Source: an uncultured Erythrobacter sp. (GTDB lineage: Bacteria; Pseudomonadota; Alphaproteobacteria; Sphingomonadales; Sphingomonadaceae). From it: a stretch of DNA of 64,000 bases. The stretch covers positions 1,931,501 to 1,995,500 of the forward strand of contig CANLAD010000001.1 of the NCBI GenBank assembly GCA_947488755.1. The letters are read 5' to 3'. Made by a program: the position numbers and the translations under genes. Every line of letters starts with the position of its first letter. The stretch's first letter is position 1. Under the pieces are notes generated by a model that had not been told where the DNA came from, did no database searches, and worked only from the letters and a program-made list of their open reading frames with translations. Shown one piece after another: positions 28,401 through 37,274 of this stretch.

Positions 28401-30620
28401 ATGGACGCGAAGACAGGTGAAATGAGTGGCTGCCCATTCCACGGTGACGGAGCAACGCGCGCGCTGTTCGGGCGAACGAACCGCGACTGGTGGCCTGAAA
28501 CCACGCAGCTCGACATCCTGACCGAAGAAGGTCGCAGCCCAAACCCCTATGGCGAGGATTTCGATTACGCCGAGGCGTTCAACGCGATCGATTACAAGGC
28601 GCTGAAAGACGATCTGACCGCGCTGATGACCGACAGCCAGGATTGGTGGCCAGCCGATTACGGGCATTACGGCCCGTTCTTCATCCGCATGGCGTGGCAC
28701 GCGGCGGGCACCTATCGCACCGGTGACGGACGCGGCGGTGCGGGCAGTGGGCAGCAGCGCTTCGCCCCGCTCAATTCCTGGCCCGACAACGGCAATCTCG
28801 ACAAGGCACGCCGCCTGTTGTGGCCGATCAAGCAGAAATACGGGAAGAACATCAGCTGGGCTGACCTGTTCATCCTCACCGGTAACGTCGCGATCGAAAG
28901 CATGGGCGGCCCCGTCTTCGGCTTCGGCGGCGGGCGCGCGGACGTGTTCGAGCCGGAAATGGTCTATTGGGGTACGGAGGAAAAGTGGGTCGACGAAGGC
29001 GTCGAAACCCGCATCGATCCTGATGAGGGCCGCGCGCTCGAAAACCCACTCGCAGCGATCCAGATGGGTCTGATCTACGTCAATCCGGAAGGGCCGGGCG
29101 GCAATCCCGACCCGCTGCAATCGGCACGCGACATTCGCGAAACCTTCGCGCGCATGGCGATGAACGACGAGGAAACCGTCGCGCTCACCGCAGGCGGCCA
29201 CGCCTTCGGCAAGGCACATGGCGCGCAGCCCTCCGACACATTCGGCGAGGCGCCCGAGAGCGAAGCGCTGGAGCTGATGGGCTTTGGCTGGCTCAACGAT
29301 GAGCGCGAGATCGAGAAGGGCCACATCACGACCTCCGGGATCGAAGGGGCCTGGACCAATACGCCCACATCGTGGAGCCACGACTATTTTCGGCTGTTGT
29401 TCAAATACGAATACGAGCTGGTGAAATCGCCCGCAGGTGCGAACCAGTGGCGGCCGATCAATCAGGCGGAAGAGGACATGGCACCCGATGCGCGCGACCC
29501 GTCGCAAAAGGTGCCGACCATGATGACGACCGCCGACATGGCGATGAAGATGGACCCGGACTATCGCAAGATATCGGAGCGTTTCCACGAGAACCCCGAG
29601 CAGCTCGACGATGCCTTCGCGCGCGCCTGGTTCAAGCTGTGCCACCGCGATATGGGTTCGAAAATCCGCTATCTCGGCCCGGAAGTGCCGCAGGAGGAGC
29701 TGATCTGGCAGGATCCGGTGCCCGCCGGTTCAACGCTGTCCGATAGCGACGTCGCGAAGCTCAAACAGGCTGCGCTGGAGAGCGGGTTGTCGGTGCGCGA
29801 GCTAGTGAAGGCGGCCTGGGCTTCGGCATCGACCTATCGCCGGTCCGATCATCGCGGCGGGGCGAACGGCGCACACATCCGCTTCGATGCAATCCGCAAC
29901 TGGGCGGTCAACGATCCGGACGAACTGGGATGCGTGCTCGATAAGCTCGACTCGATCCGGGGCGACGCCTCGATGGCCGACATGATCGTGATCGCAGGCT
30001 CCGCGGCGGTCGAGAAAGCGGCGAAAGATGCGGGCTTCGACATTACCGTGCCGGTCACCACCGGACGCGGGGATGCGCGCGAAGACCAGTTCGATGCCGA
30101 AAGCTGGGAGCCGCTGGAACCATTTGCCGACGGTTTCCGCAACTATCTCAAGACCAAGGCGAACGTGAAGACCGAGGACATGCTGATCGACCGCGCGCAC
30201 CTGCTCGGCCTGTCGATCCCGGAAATGACCGTTCTGGTCGGCGGGATGCGGGCGCTGGGCGCGGTCAGCGAGCATGCCAAGCACGGATCCAATATCGGCG
30301 TTTTGACGGATCGTCCCGGTCAGTTGACGCCCGATTTCTTCACCAACCTGCTCGACATGGGCACCAGGTGGAAAACGGTCGATGGATCGGGCGATGAGGA
30401 GTATGTCGGCAGCGACCGCGCTTCGGGCGAAGAGAAATGGCGCGCCACCCGCACCGACCTGATCTTCGGCTCGAACTCGCTGCTGCGCGCGCAGGCGGAG
30501 GTCTATGCCGAGGCGGGGAGTGAGGAGAAGTTCGTGACCGACTTCATCGCCGCCTGGACGAAGGTGATGGATGCCGACCGTTTCGACCTCACCTACGCAA
30601 AATACCACAAGGCGGCGTAG
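28401..30620 (+). CDS. katG: catalase-peroxidase
   Basis: A 739-residue bifunctional haem enzyme that dismutates H2O2 and oxidises donors. Distal site Arg96, Trp99 and His100 are in [14 protein letters not shown]; proximal His is His267 in [10 protein letters not shown]; the Met-Tyr-Trp crosslink residues match Trp99, Tyr226 and Met252. Two duplicated domains are visible, the second catalytically inactive. A strong ribosome site (GGGAGAGGAG) precedes the ATG. With ahpCF it forms a peroxide-defence block; an OxyR gene is not in the window. A terminator follows directly. Confidence 0.98.
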   Translation: MDAKTGEMSGCPFHGDGATRALFGRTNRDWWPETTQLDILTEEGRSPNPYGEDFDYAEAFNAIDYKALKDDLTALMTDSQDWWPADYGHYGPFFIRMAWHAAGTYRTGDGRGGAGSGQQRFAPLNSWPDNGNLDKARRLLWPIKQKYGKNISWADLFILTGNVAIESMGGPVFGFGGGRADVFEPEMVYWGTEEKWVDEGVETRIDPDEGRALENPLAAIQMGLIYVNPEGPGGNPDPLQSARDIRETFARMAMNDEETVALTAGGHAFGKAHGAQPSDTFGEAPESEALELMGFGWLNDEREIEKGHITTSGIEGAWTNTPTSWSHDYFRLLFKYEYELVKSPAGANQWRPINQAEEDMAPDARDPSQKVPTMMTTADMAMKMDPDYRKISERFHENPEQLDDAFARAWFKLCHRDMGSKIRYLGPEVPQEELIWQDPVPAGSTLSDSDVAKLKQAALESGLSVRELVKAAWASASTYRRSDHRGGANGAHIRFDAIRNWAVNDPDELGCVLDKLDSIRGDASMADMIVIAGSAAVEKAAKDAGFDITVPVTTGRGDAREDQFDAESWEPLEPFADGFRNYLKTKANVKTEDMLIDRAHLLGLSIPEMTVLVGGMRALGAVSEHAKHGSNIGVLTDRPGQLTPDFFTNLLDMGTRWKTVDGSGDEEYVGSDRASGEEKWRATRTDLIFGSNSLLRAQAEVYAEAGSEEKFVTDFIAAWTKVMDADRFDLTYAKYHKAA

Positions 30621-30638
30621 AGCTCGCTCGGGTCGTGT

Positions 30639-30675
30639 AAAAAGGCCTCCGGCGGAAACGTCGGGGGCTTTTTCG
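30639..30675 (+). terminator. Rho-independent terminator of katG
   Basis: AAAAAGGCCTCCGGCG (30639-30654), GAAA loop and CGTCGGGGGCTTTTTC (30659-30674) form an imperfect GC-rich stem flanked by an A-tract and a T-tract, so it may also end transcription of the convergent LytTR gene. Confidence 0.8.
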
Positions 30676-30681
30676 TGCCTG

Positions 30682-31572
30682 TCAGATCCAGCCCGCGGCT
30701 TTCAACTCGCTGACCTCGGCGCGACTGACCGGAGCGACCAGATCTTCACCGAGCACCAGCCGCACACTGCGTCCCTCGCGCTCGACATGCTCGACCGCGC
30801 CGCGCGCGACCCACCAGCTGCGATGGACCTGCCGCCCCTCGACGTCCGAGACGTGGGCCATCGCATCGCGCAGGCGCATCAGAACCAGCGCGGACCCAAG
30901 CGCCGTGTGCACGCGGACATAATGGTCCTCCATCTCCAGCGCGATCACCTCGCTGCCAAGCTCTGCGGGAAGCTGATCGAGCAGCGGATTGGCATGGGTG
31001 GGCGACGGGGCAGGACTTTCAGGCGGGCTCTGCTCCACCACCGCCGCCTTGATCCGATCCTCAGGCGGTGGAGGCCGCTGCGGTGCCTGGCGAACTGCCA
31101 GTGTGTTGAACAGCAGCGTCACCGAACCGCCAATCACGAAGACATAGAAATAGGTGGTGAGCGCAGTTTCGAGGCTCGGCAGCGGGGGCCAGTCGGGCAT
31201 GAAGCGGATGACATAGACCAGTGCGGCCATTGGCACCGTGGCGACCAGCGCCGCCGCCAGCCAGAGCGGTCCGCGCGGCAGATCGAGCGAGGTGTGCGCG
31301 CGTTCGACGAAATACCCCATTGGCGAATAGATCATGTAGCCAAGATACGCGAAGGCGAGCCAGCTTATCAGCCGGACAGGCAGCGGTTGCACGATCGATC
31401 CGAACGGTCCGATGATCGCGAGCACCACGCCGATCACCGTCATGATCGCAAGGTCGGTCAGCGTCTTGCGCCAGAAAGCTGCCCGGCGACTTATCGCACG
31501 ATCGCCCTGCGCACTCTCGCGCTTATCCGTATTCCCCGTCCCGTTCGCCATGCGCTGCGAATGCCTGCCCAT
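30682..31572 (-). CDS. LytTR-type DNA-binding regulator with four membrane segments
   Basis: About 296 residues. Four hydrophobic segments (TLTDLAIMTVIGVVLAIIGPF; LISWLAFAYLGYMIYSPMGYF; PLWLAAALVATVPMAALVYVI; TALTTYFYVFVIGGSVTLLFNTLA) precede a Pro-rich linker and a C-terminal LytTR domain (VIALEMEDHYVRVHTALGSALVLMRLRDAM, QVHRSWWVARGAV). Membrane-bound LytTR regulators of this kind sense a membrane signal without a response-regulator receiver domain. Start is uncertain: ATG at 31572 or 31551, neither with a strong ribosome site. Divergent from the DUF2306 gene, a common neighbour and probable target. Confidence 0.88.
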   Translation of the reverse strand: MGRHSQRMANGTGNTDKRESAQGDRAISRRAAFWRKTLTDLAIMTVIGVVLAIIGPFGSIVQPLPVRLISWLAFAYLGYMIYSPMGYFVERAHTSLDLPRGPLWLAAALVATVPMAALVYVIRFMPDWPPLPSLETALTTYFYVFVIGGSVTLLFNTLAVRQAPQRPPPPEDRIKAAVVEQSPPESPAPSPTHANPLLDQLPAELGSEVIALEMEDHYVRVHTALGSALVLMRLRDAMAHVSDVEGRQVHRSWWVARGAVEHVEREGRSVRLVLGEDLVAPVSRAEVSELKAAGWI

Positions 31573-31734
31573 TCGCGCTTCGTAAAGTGGCAAAGTCGCA
31601 GATTTCTCGGGGCTCAAGGGACATTCCGCGAAAGATCGGTCCGATCGACGCAGGCGCGATTGCGGGCGAATGGGCGTGCGGCATTCTGGCTTCATCAGAC
31701 GCCAACCGCACCCTTCCGATAAAGGATTAGCCCG

Positions 31735-32304
31735 ATGACCAGCCTTACAGCCGACCGCCCATTTGCCGGTTTCCTCACCCCGATTGTGCGACTGTTAAAA
31801 GGACCGGCGAAGCCCGGCTTCGACATCGGCCCTCGACCACGTGCGCTTGTCTTGTTCAGCGCAATGACGATGACGCTGGCCGCTTTCTACGCCGTGTTTC
31901 GCGGCCTCTCGGGCTTCGCTCCATCCCACCCCGAAGCGCACCGTCTGGCGATCATCATCCATGTCGCCACCGTCCTTCCCGCCGTCCCGCTGGGCGGCTT
32001 CCTGCTGCTCGCGCCGAAGGGGACGCGGGGGCACAAGATGCTCGGCAAGGTCTGGGTTGCGCTGATGCTGGTAACAGCGAGTGCGGCGATCTTCATCAAG
32101 TCGGGCGGAAGTTTCAGCTTCATCCATCTGTTTATTCCGATGACCTTCTGGGCATCGTACAAGCTGGTCGCCACCGCCCGTCGCGGCGACATGAAGGGGC
32201 ACAAGAAGGAGATTCTAAGCCTCTATCTCGGCGCGCTGATGATCCCGGGGATCTTCAGCTTCGCAATCCCGGGCCGGGTAATGAATGTGTGGCTGTTCTC
32301 GTGA
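31735..32304 (+). CDS. DUF2306 domain-containing membrane protein
   Basis: A 189-residue membrane protein with four hydrophobic segments and the DUF2306 pattern: HRLAIIIHVATVLPAVPLGG, KGTRGHKMLGKVWVALM, SFIHLFIPMTFWASY, RGDMKGHKKEI and LYLGALMIPGIFSFAIPGR. The family is functionally uncharacterised; such genes are frequently adjacent to LytTR regulators, as here. The start is the ATG at 31735, giving an N-terminal cytoplasmic extension of about 40 residues. Confidence 0.85.
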   Translation: MTSLTADRPFAGFLTPIVRLLKGPAKPGFDIGPRPRALVLFSAMTMTLAAFYAVFRGLSGFAPSHPEAHRLAIIIHVATVLPAVPLGGFLLLAPKGTRGHKMLGKVWVALMLVTASAAIFIKSGGSFSFIHLFIPMTFWASYKLVATARRGDMKGHKKEILSLYLGALMIPGIFSFAIPGRVMNVWLFS

Positions 32305-32315
32305 GCGGCGGATCG

Positions 32316-32897
32316 TCAGCGCGAGCGCTTGAGCACCAGATACAGTGCGCCGTCGCCGCCGTGGCGAATATGGGCGCGGCGCACGGCGGCGATGGCATCG
32401 CCGTGGCGGCTCGCGGCGAGCCAGTCGAGCAGCTTGGCACGGATCGCCCCGCGCCGCGTCGCCCGGTCGGCAGGATCGACAGGTCGCTCGCGCCCCGCAA
32501 CCACCAACACCAGCCGAGCGCCCATGCTGCGCGCCTGATCCAGCCCTCCCATCAAGCGATCATAAGCTCCATCAAGGGTGTGACCGTGCAGGTCGAGCGT
32601 GTAGTCAGGCGCAATCTGCCCGGCTTTCAATTTGCGATTCCAGTGCGAATCAAGGCCGGTTCGATCCTCCCCGATCCGGGGAGGTGGGCGCCGCAAAGCG
32701 GCGGTCGGAGGGGAATTGCGGATCGGCAAGGCCTTCGGCGGTTTGCGCATTTCCGCGGGCGCCCCTCCACCATGCTTCGCATGGTCCCCCTCACCGGTCC
32801 GGGGGGGGGCCTTCCGCCCAACCAGCGGCGTCACGCTTTGCGCCAGCCGCGCCCATGCGGCCTGCTCTTCGTCGCTCAGGCCGCGCGGCGCTGTCAC
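32316..32897 (-). CDS. Smr (small MutS-related) domain protein containing an in-frame repeat element
   Basis: A 193-residue protein whose C-terminal 90 residues are an Smr domain: LDLHGHTLDGAYDRLMGGL (the LDLHG signature), GARLVLVVAGRERP and HGGDGALYLVLKR. Smr domains nick DNA or RNA, or act in ribosome rescue. It starts with GTG overlapping the mltA stop (GTGA, 32894-32897). Residues roughly 29-78, between the N-terminal helix (LSDEEQAAWARLAQSVTPL) and the Smr domain, are encoded by a palindromic repeat (32664-32813) and read KAPPRTGEGDHAKHGGGAP and RPPPRIGEDRTG, clearly foreign to the fold. The domain itself appears intact. Confidence 0.88.
   Translation of the reverse strand: MTAPRGLSDEEQAAWARLAQSVTPLVGRKAPPRTGEGDHAKHGGGAPAEMRKPPKALPIRNSPPTAALRRPPPRIGEDRTGLDSHWNRKLKAGQIAPDYTLDLHGHTLDGAYDRLMGGLDQARSMGARLVLVVAGRERPVDPADRATRRGAIRAKLLDWLAASRHGDAIAAVRRAHIRHGGDGALYLVLKRSR
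32664..32813. repeat. composite palindromic element inside the smr coding sequence
   Basis: About 150 bases built of nested palindromes: CCTCCCCG-ATC-CGGGGAGG (32666-32684), CGCCGC-AAA-GCGGCG (32689-32703), GGAGGGG (32707-32713) pairing with CCCCTCC (32762-32768), and ACCATGC-TTC-GCATGGT (32769-32785), then a C-run and G-run (32786-32810). All lie in frame and without stop codons. The style matches GC-rich dispersed intergenic repeats of sphingomonads; I cannot confirm copy number here. Confidence 0.75.
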
Positions 32898-34066
32898 CGG
32901 TCGGCCTCCAGCCGATCCAGCGCCCCGCGAGGCAACAGCACCAGCGCCTGTCCCCGCGCGCTCATGCCGCCGGCGATCGCGCGCGCATCCTCGCCCGCGC
33001 CCCAGAATGTGTCGAACCGGTTCGCGCCCTTGATCGCGCCGCCGGTGTCCTGCGCAATCCACAGCCCGTCCGCCTCGTCACGGTCGAGATCGAGCCAGAC
33101 CGGCGCGCCAAGCGGCACAAAGGCAGGGTCGGCGGCAACCGAGGTTTCGGGGCGTACCGGCACGCCAAGCGCACCGAGTGGCCCATCGCCAGTCAGCTCC
33201 CGAAAGAACACCCAGCTCTTGTTTAGGCGCATCAATTCCCGCCCTTCTGCCGGATTTTCTCGAATATAGGCCATAATCCCCTGCATCGATGCGTCATACT
33301 GGCCCGGCCCATCGCCAAGCAAACCGCGCTCGCGCATGATCCCGCCAATCCCGGTGTAGCCGCGCCCGTTCTGCCCGGCATAGCCGATGCGGATCACTTC
33401 GCCTTCCGGGGTAAGCAGACGGCCAGAGCCCTGAATCTGCAGGAAGAACAGCTCAACTGGGTCGGCGGCCCAGGCGATCACCGGCGCGCGGCCCTTGAGC
33501 GCGCCGTCCTCGATCTCGGCGCGCTCGTAATAGAGCACGAAGTCGCCGCTTTCGTCGTACCGGCCAAGCGGCGGACGTCCGGTGGGCTCTGCTAGCGGTA
33601 TGTCAGCGGGCCACGCACGTTCGAGGTCTGGCGGCATAGCGTAAAGCGGCGCATCGTAGCCCGGACGGCGCGTGCGCGAACCGGCAATCTCGGGTTCGAA
33701 ATAGCCGGTCGCAAAGGCGCTGCCCTCTCCGACACGAACCGGTTCGAAATACGAATCAAAAAACGATCGCGCGCTGGCGGATGGCCACCGGGCCGCGACC
33801 TCGCACGGCTGCTGCCAGTCGGACTGGCGGGTTAGCCCGCTCGCATCTTCGCGGGTGAGCAATTGCGGACAGGATCCGATAAAGCTGGCAAGCGCCCGCT
33901 CCGCATTGTCGGCGGATAAATCCAGCGTGGCGGCGGCTGGCCCGCTCGCCACCCCAGCCAGCACGGCGCTCGTGATGGCGGGCGCGGGGGGCGGTGCGGT
34001 GTCAGGAACGACGCGCCCACAACCGACCAGCAGAAATAGAAGCGCTGCTGCCGGGAGAATGCGCAT
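32894..34066 (-). CDS. mltA: membrane-bound lytic murein transglycosylase A
   Basis: A 390-residue outer-membrane lipoprotein (signal MRILPAAALLFLLVGCGRV, acylated Cys in LVGC) that cleaves glycan strands between MurNAc and GlcNAc to give 1,6-anhydro ends. MltA domain: FATGYFEPEIAGSRTRRPGYDAPLY; C-terminal 3D domain with the catalytic Asp in AQDTGGAIKGANRFDTFWGAG. ATG at 34066 has GGGAG upstream. Followed by smr with a 4-base overlap; the Tim44-like gene lies just upstream on the same strand, a conserved alphaproteobacterial trio. Confidence 0.95.
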   Translation of the reverse strand: MRILPAAALLFLLVGCGRVVPDTAPPPAPAITSAVLAGVASGPAAATLDLSADNAERALASFIGSCPQLLTREDASGLTRQSDWQQPCEVAARWPSASARSFFDSYFEPVRVGEGSAFATGYFEPEIAGSRTRRPGYDAPLYAMPPDLERAWPADIPLAEPTGRPPLGRYDESGDFVLYYERAEIEDGALKGRAPVIAWAADPVELFFLQIQGSGRLLTPEGEVIRIGYAGQNGRGYTGIGGIMRERGLLGDGPGQYDASMQGIMAYIRENPAEGRELMRLNKSWVFFRELTGDGPLGALGVPVRPETSVAADPAFVPLGAPVWLDLDRDEADGLWIAQDTGGAIKGANRFDTFWGAGEDARAIAGGMSARGQALVLLPRGALDRLEADR

Positions 34067-34118
34067 GGTCAGCTCCCGTGTATTCAGAGCGAAAGTATCG
34101 CCCCGCCGGGCGAGGGGA

Positions 34119-34787
34119 TCAACCCTCGTCGGTTTCGTCGAGCACCCAGTTCGGATCACGCGCAGCAACATTGCGGGCAAAAGTCCACACGTCGCGGCTT
34201 TCGATCGCATCGTCGAGCGAACCGGCCACGACATTGCCGTCGGCATCGCGCGTCACGGCGGCGATATCGGCGACGAACAGCACCGAAATGCGGGCCATGC
34301 GCTTATCGAGCGAGGCCGAGTGAATGCGCGTTTCTTCGATCCGGATCAGCTTGTTGTCGAGCACATGCCCGGCTTCGTTGCGTGCGTCGATCGCCGCCGC
34401 GAAGCCTTCGTAAACATCATCGTCGCAAAGTTCGCGCAGAGTTTCGCGATCGCCCTGCCAGAAGGCCTCGAGCACCATTTCGTAAGCGCCCTTTGCGCCT
34501 TCCATGAACTGCGACAGCTCGAAATTGCGATCGGCCTGCGCGATGTCGCGAATGCCGCGCTCGACCGCGGGCATGACCCCTTCGAGCTCGACCGCGCGGA
34601 CCGGCGCGTTCTGAGCGCCGGGTGCGGATGCTTGTGTCTGGCTTGGCTGCGGAAGCGAATTGTCGGCGGCGTCGAAACGCTGCGGGATCGATTCCTCTTC
34701 GTGTTCAGCCCGGCGACCGAGCACCGAGTACAGCCGAAGCCCGAGAAAAGCCGCGATCATGGCGAGGATGACAATTTCTAAGATCAC
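34119..34787 (-). CDS. Tim44/TimA-like domain membrane-associated protein
   Basis: About 222 residues: an N-terminal hydrophobic segment (ILEIVILAMIAAFLGLRLYSVLG), a polar linker, then a Tim44-like domain with IAQADRNFELSQFMEGAKGAYEMVLEAFWQGDRETLREL and DVWTFARNVAARDPNWVLDET. The mitochondrial relative Tim44 tethers the Hsp70 import motor; bacterial versions are inner-membrane proteins implicated in envelope biogenesis. The GTG at 34787 places the membrane segment right at the N-terminus as usual; longer starts would add an unlikely polar leader. Cotranscribed with mltA and smr, and divergent from secB. Confidence 0.88.
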   Translation of the reverse strand: MILEIVILAMIAAFLGLRLYSVLGRRAEHEEESIPQRFDAADNSLPQPSQTQASAPGAQNAPVRAVELEGVMPAVERGIRDIAQADRNFELSQFMEGAKGAYEMVLEAFWQGDRETLRELCDDDVYEGFAAAIDARNEAGHVLDNKLIRIEETRIHSASLDKRMARISVLFVADIAAVTRDADGNVVAGSLDDAIESRDVWTFARNVAARDPNWVLDETDEG

Positions 34788-35116
34788 AATATTACCCGAT
34801 ACCCTTTCGATCGCAGCGCGAAAGTATGCTCTAACACATCCGGCGCGCCAATCTCCATAGTCAATATCAGATACGTAAGCGGAGAAAGGTGGATGCGTTC
34901 CCGAACCATAAATAGGTATTGTTTTCAAATCGCCAACAGCGCGCCAAAATGGCTGCGAGCCACGGCAAGCCGCCCATCGCTCGACTTTGCGCGGGGTCGG
35001 CCAGGGCGTTGCAGCGACGCGGCGCGGGTGCTAGGCGCGCCGCCGAAACATCTGATTGCCGCTATTTGCGGCTCGCGATGGCAGCAATTGCCCTGAACAC
35101 CAACGAAAGATCAATC
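34788..35116. promoter_or_regulatory. divergent region between the Tim44-like gene and secB
   Basis: About 330 bases. An AT-richer part around 34860-34930 likely holds the two promoters, but I cannot define -35/-10 boxes with confidence. No hairpin or small gene is supported. Confidence 0.3.
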
Positions 35117-35644
35117 ATGGCCGACGAAGGCGACGTGCTCACCAATCTCGACAACCAGCCCAACGGCGCGGATAATCAGCCCGCCGCCGGGATCATAACG
35201 CAGTATGTCAAGGATCTCTCGGTCGAGAACCCGCAGGCGCCCGAAGTCTTCCAGTGGACCGATCAACCAAAGATTGACGTGCAGTTTAACATCGGGGCCG
35301 AGCCCAAGGGCGAACAGGTCAGCGAAGTGGTGCTCAAGATCAACATCACTGCGACGGCTGAGAAGGGCACGGCCTATCTCGTCGAACTCGCCTATTGCGG
35401 CCTGATCGGGATCCGCAACATTCCCGAGGAGCAGGCGCATGCGTTTCTTTATGCTGAAGCGCCGCGTATCCTGTTCCCCTTTGCCCGCCGCGTGATCGCC
35501 GATGCGGTGCGCGATGCCGGTTTCCCGCCGCTGATGGTCGACCCGATCGACTTCAACGGCCTCTACGTCCAGCAGTTGCAGGCCCGCCGCCAGCAGGAAG
35601 AGGGCGCGGGCGATGACGCTCCGGCCCCGTCGGGCAACGCCTGA
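35117..35644 (+). CDS. secB: protein-export chaperone SecB
   Basis: A 175-residue SecB that keeps preproteins unfolded and delivers them to SecA. Family motifs: IITQYVKDLSVENPQAPEVF, VVLKINITATAEKGTAYLVELAYCGLIGIRNIPEEQ, and ILFPFARRVIADAVRDAGFPPLMVDPIDF. ATG at 35117 follows GAAAGAT. Divergent from the Tim44-like gene, an arrangement common in alphaproteobacteria. The C-terminal tail is Gln/Asp-rich and probably disordered. Confidence 0.97.
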   Translation: MADEGDVLTNLDNQPNGADNQPAAGIITQYVKDLSVENPQAPEVFQWTDQPKIDVQFNIGAEPKGEQVSEVVLKINITATAEKGTAYLVELAYCGLIGIRNIPEEQAHAFLYAEAPRILFPFARRVIADAVRDAGFPPLMVDPIDFNGLYVQQLQARRQQEEGAGDDAPAPSGNA

Positions 35645-35687
35645 CCTGCATTGCGTCCTTGCCCGGCGCGGGTAGGGAACCGGCATA

Positions 35688-37274
35688 ATGAGTCTGCTTC
35701 GAAATGTCGGGACCATCGGGTCGCTGACCATGCTCAGCCGCGTGGCGGGCATGGTGCGCGAGATGATTTTCTCCCGCGTTCTCGGCGCAAATGCGGTAAC
35801 GGACGCCTGGTTTCAGGCGTTCATCATCCCCAATGTCTTCCGCCGCCTGTTCGCCGAAGGTGCGTTTTCGGCCGCTTTCGTGCCGATGTTTTCCAAGCGT
35901 CTACACGGGGCTGAAAGCGACCAAGAGGGGCTTGAAGATGCCCGAAGCTTCAGCGCCGACGTGCTGAGCGTGTTCCTGCCAGTGCTGATTGCGCTGGTGG
36001 CCCTGTTCGAGCTGGCGATGCCCGCCGTCATCTGGGTGCTGGCCGACAAGCCGGTCGATCCGGAGACCTACCCGCTTGCGGTCGATTTCGCGCGGATCAT
36101 GTTCCCCTACATCCTGCTCGTCAGTCTGGTGACGCTGTTTACCGGGATGTTGAACTCGGTTTCGCGGTTTGCGCCCGGCGCAAGCTTTCCCATCATTCTC
36201 AACCTCGTTCTGATTGCCGCATTGCTGGCCGGCGAGTGGTTTGCCGAGACTAGCGGCGCGAGCATCGCGCAGATTGCCTATGGCGTTGCCTGGGCGGTGA
36301 TGGGCGCGGGGGTGATGCAGCTTGCGTGGCTGTATTACTGGGTGCGGGTCGAGGGGTTCCGCCCCAGGCTCGCATGGCCGCGCATCACGCCGGAGGTAAA
36401 GCGCCTGTCGATCATCGCGCTACCCGCGGCGATCGGCGGCGGGGCGTATCAGATCAACACGCTGGTTCAGCTCTATTTCCTCAACCAGTTGCAGGATGGA
36501 TCGGTCAGCTACATGAATTACGCCGACCGGCTGAACCAGCTGCCGCTCGGCATCATCGGTATTGCGCTATCGACCGCGATCCTGCCGACCCTGTCAAAGT
36601 TCGTGGGATCTGAGAACAAGGAAGGCGCGGATCGGATCCAGTCCGACGCGATCGAGCTTGCCATGCTGCTCACCATCCCCGCCGCCGTCGCGCTTGCGAT
36701 CTGCGCGACACCGTTCGTCACGGTGATCTTCGGCGGCGGCGAATTCAGTGCTGGCGATGCAGCGGCGACGGGCGAGGTGCTGGCAGCGCTGGTGCTTGGC
36801 CTGCCCGCTTACGTGCTGGTGAAGGTGCTGGTGCCGAATTTCTACGCCCGCGCAGATACGAAGACGCCCGTGATAGCCGCCTTCATCTCGCTCGGTGTGT
36901 TCATCACCGCCTGCATCCTGCTGCTCGACCCGTATGGCGTGATCGGCGTGGCCTTTGCGAGCGTTATCGGGGCGTGGATCAATGTCGGCTTCCTGCTCAC
37001 GGTGTTGGCGATGCGCGGCCATTATCGCATTCCGGCCGTGCTGCTGGCCCGCATCGGGCGGCAGGTGTTTGCCGCCGCCGCTATGGGCGGGGCGCTGTAT
37101 TTTGCGCGCGATGAGCTAGCGGGATGGTTCGGCTCCGGCATCCTGATCGGCTTTCTCGCCGTCGGAGCGCTGGTCGCCGCTGCGGCGCTCGTTTATTTCG
37201 GCATTGCCTTCGCCACCGGCGCAATCGACCGCCAGCGCATCGCCACCCTGACCAAGAAGAAAGCGCCTCAATGA
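35688..37274 (+). CDS. murJ: lipid II flippase MurJ
   Basis: A 528-residue MOP-superfamily transporter with about 14 membrane helices, moving lipid II to the periplasmic face for peptidoglycan synthesis. The N-terminus MSLLRNVGTIGSLTMLSRVAGMVREMIFSRVLGA is typical; the central motif NTLVQLYFLNQLQDGSVSYMNYADRLNQLPLGI is the MurJ/MviN signature. The stop overlaps the trpS start by four bases, so the two are cotranslated. Confidence 0.97.
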   Translation: MSLLRNVGTIGSLTMLSRVAGMVREMIFSRVLGANAVTDAWFQAFIIPNVFRRLFAEGAFSAAFVPMFSKRLHGAESDQEGLEDARSFSADVLSVFLPVLIALVALFELAMPAVIWVLADKPVDPETYPLAVDFARIMFPYILLVSLVTLFTGMLNSVSRFAPGASFPIILNLVLIAALLAGEWFAETSGASIAQIAYGVAWAVMGAGVMQLAWLYYWVRVEGFRPRLAWPRITPEVKRLSIIALPAAIGGGAYQINTLVQLYFLNQLQDGSVSYMNYADRLNQLPLGIIGIALSTAILPTLSKFVGSENKEGADRIQSDAIELAMLLTIPAAVALAICATPFVTVIFGGGEFSAGDAAATGEVLAALVLGLPAYVLVKVLVPNFYARADTKTPVIAAFISLGVFITACILLLDPYGVIGVAFASVIGAWINVGFLLTVLAMRGHYRIPAVLLARIGRQVFAAAAMGGALYFARDELAGWFGSGILIGFLAVGALVAAAALVYFGIAFATGAIDRQRIATLTKKKAPQ

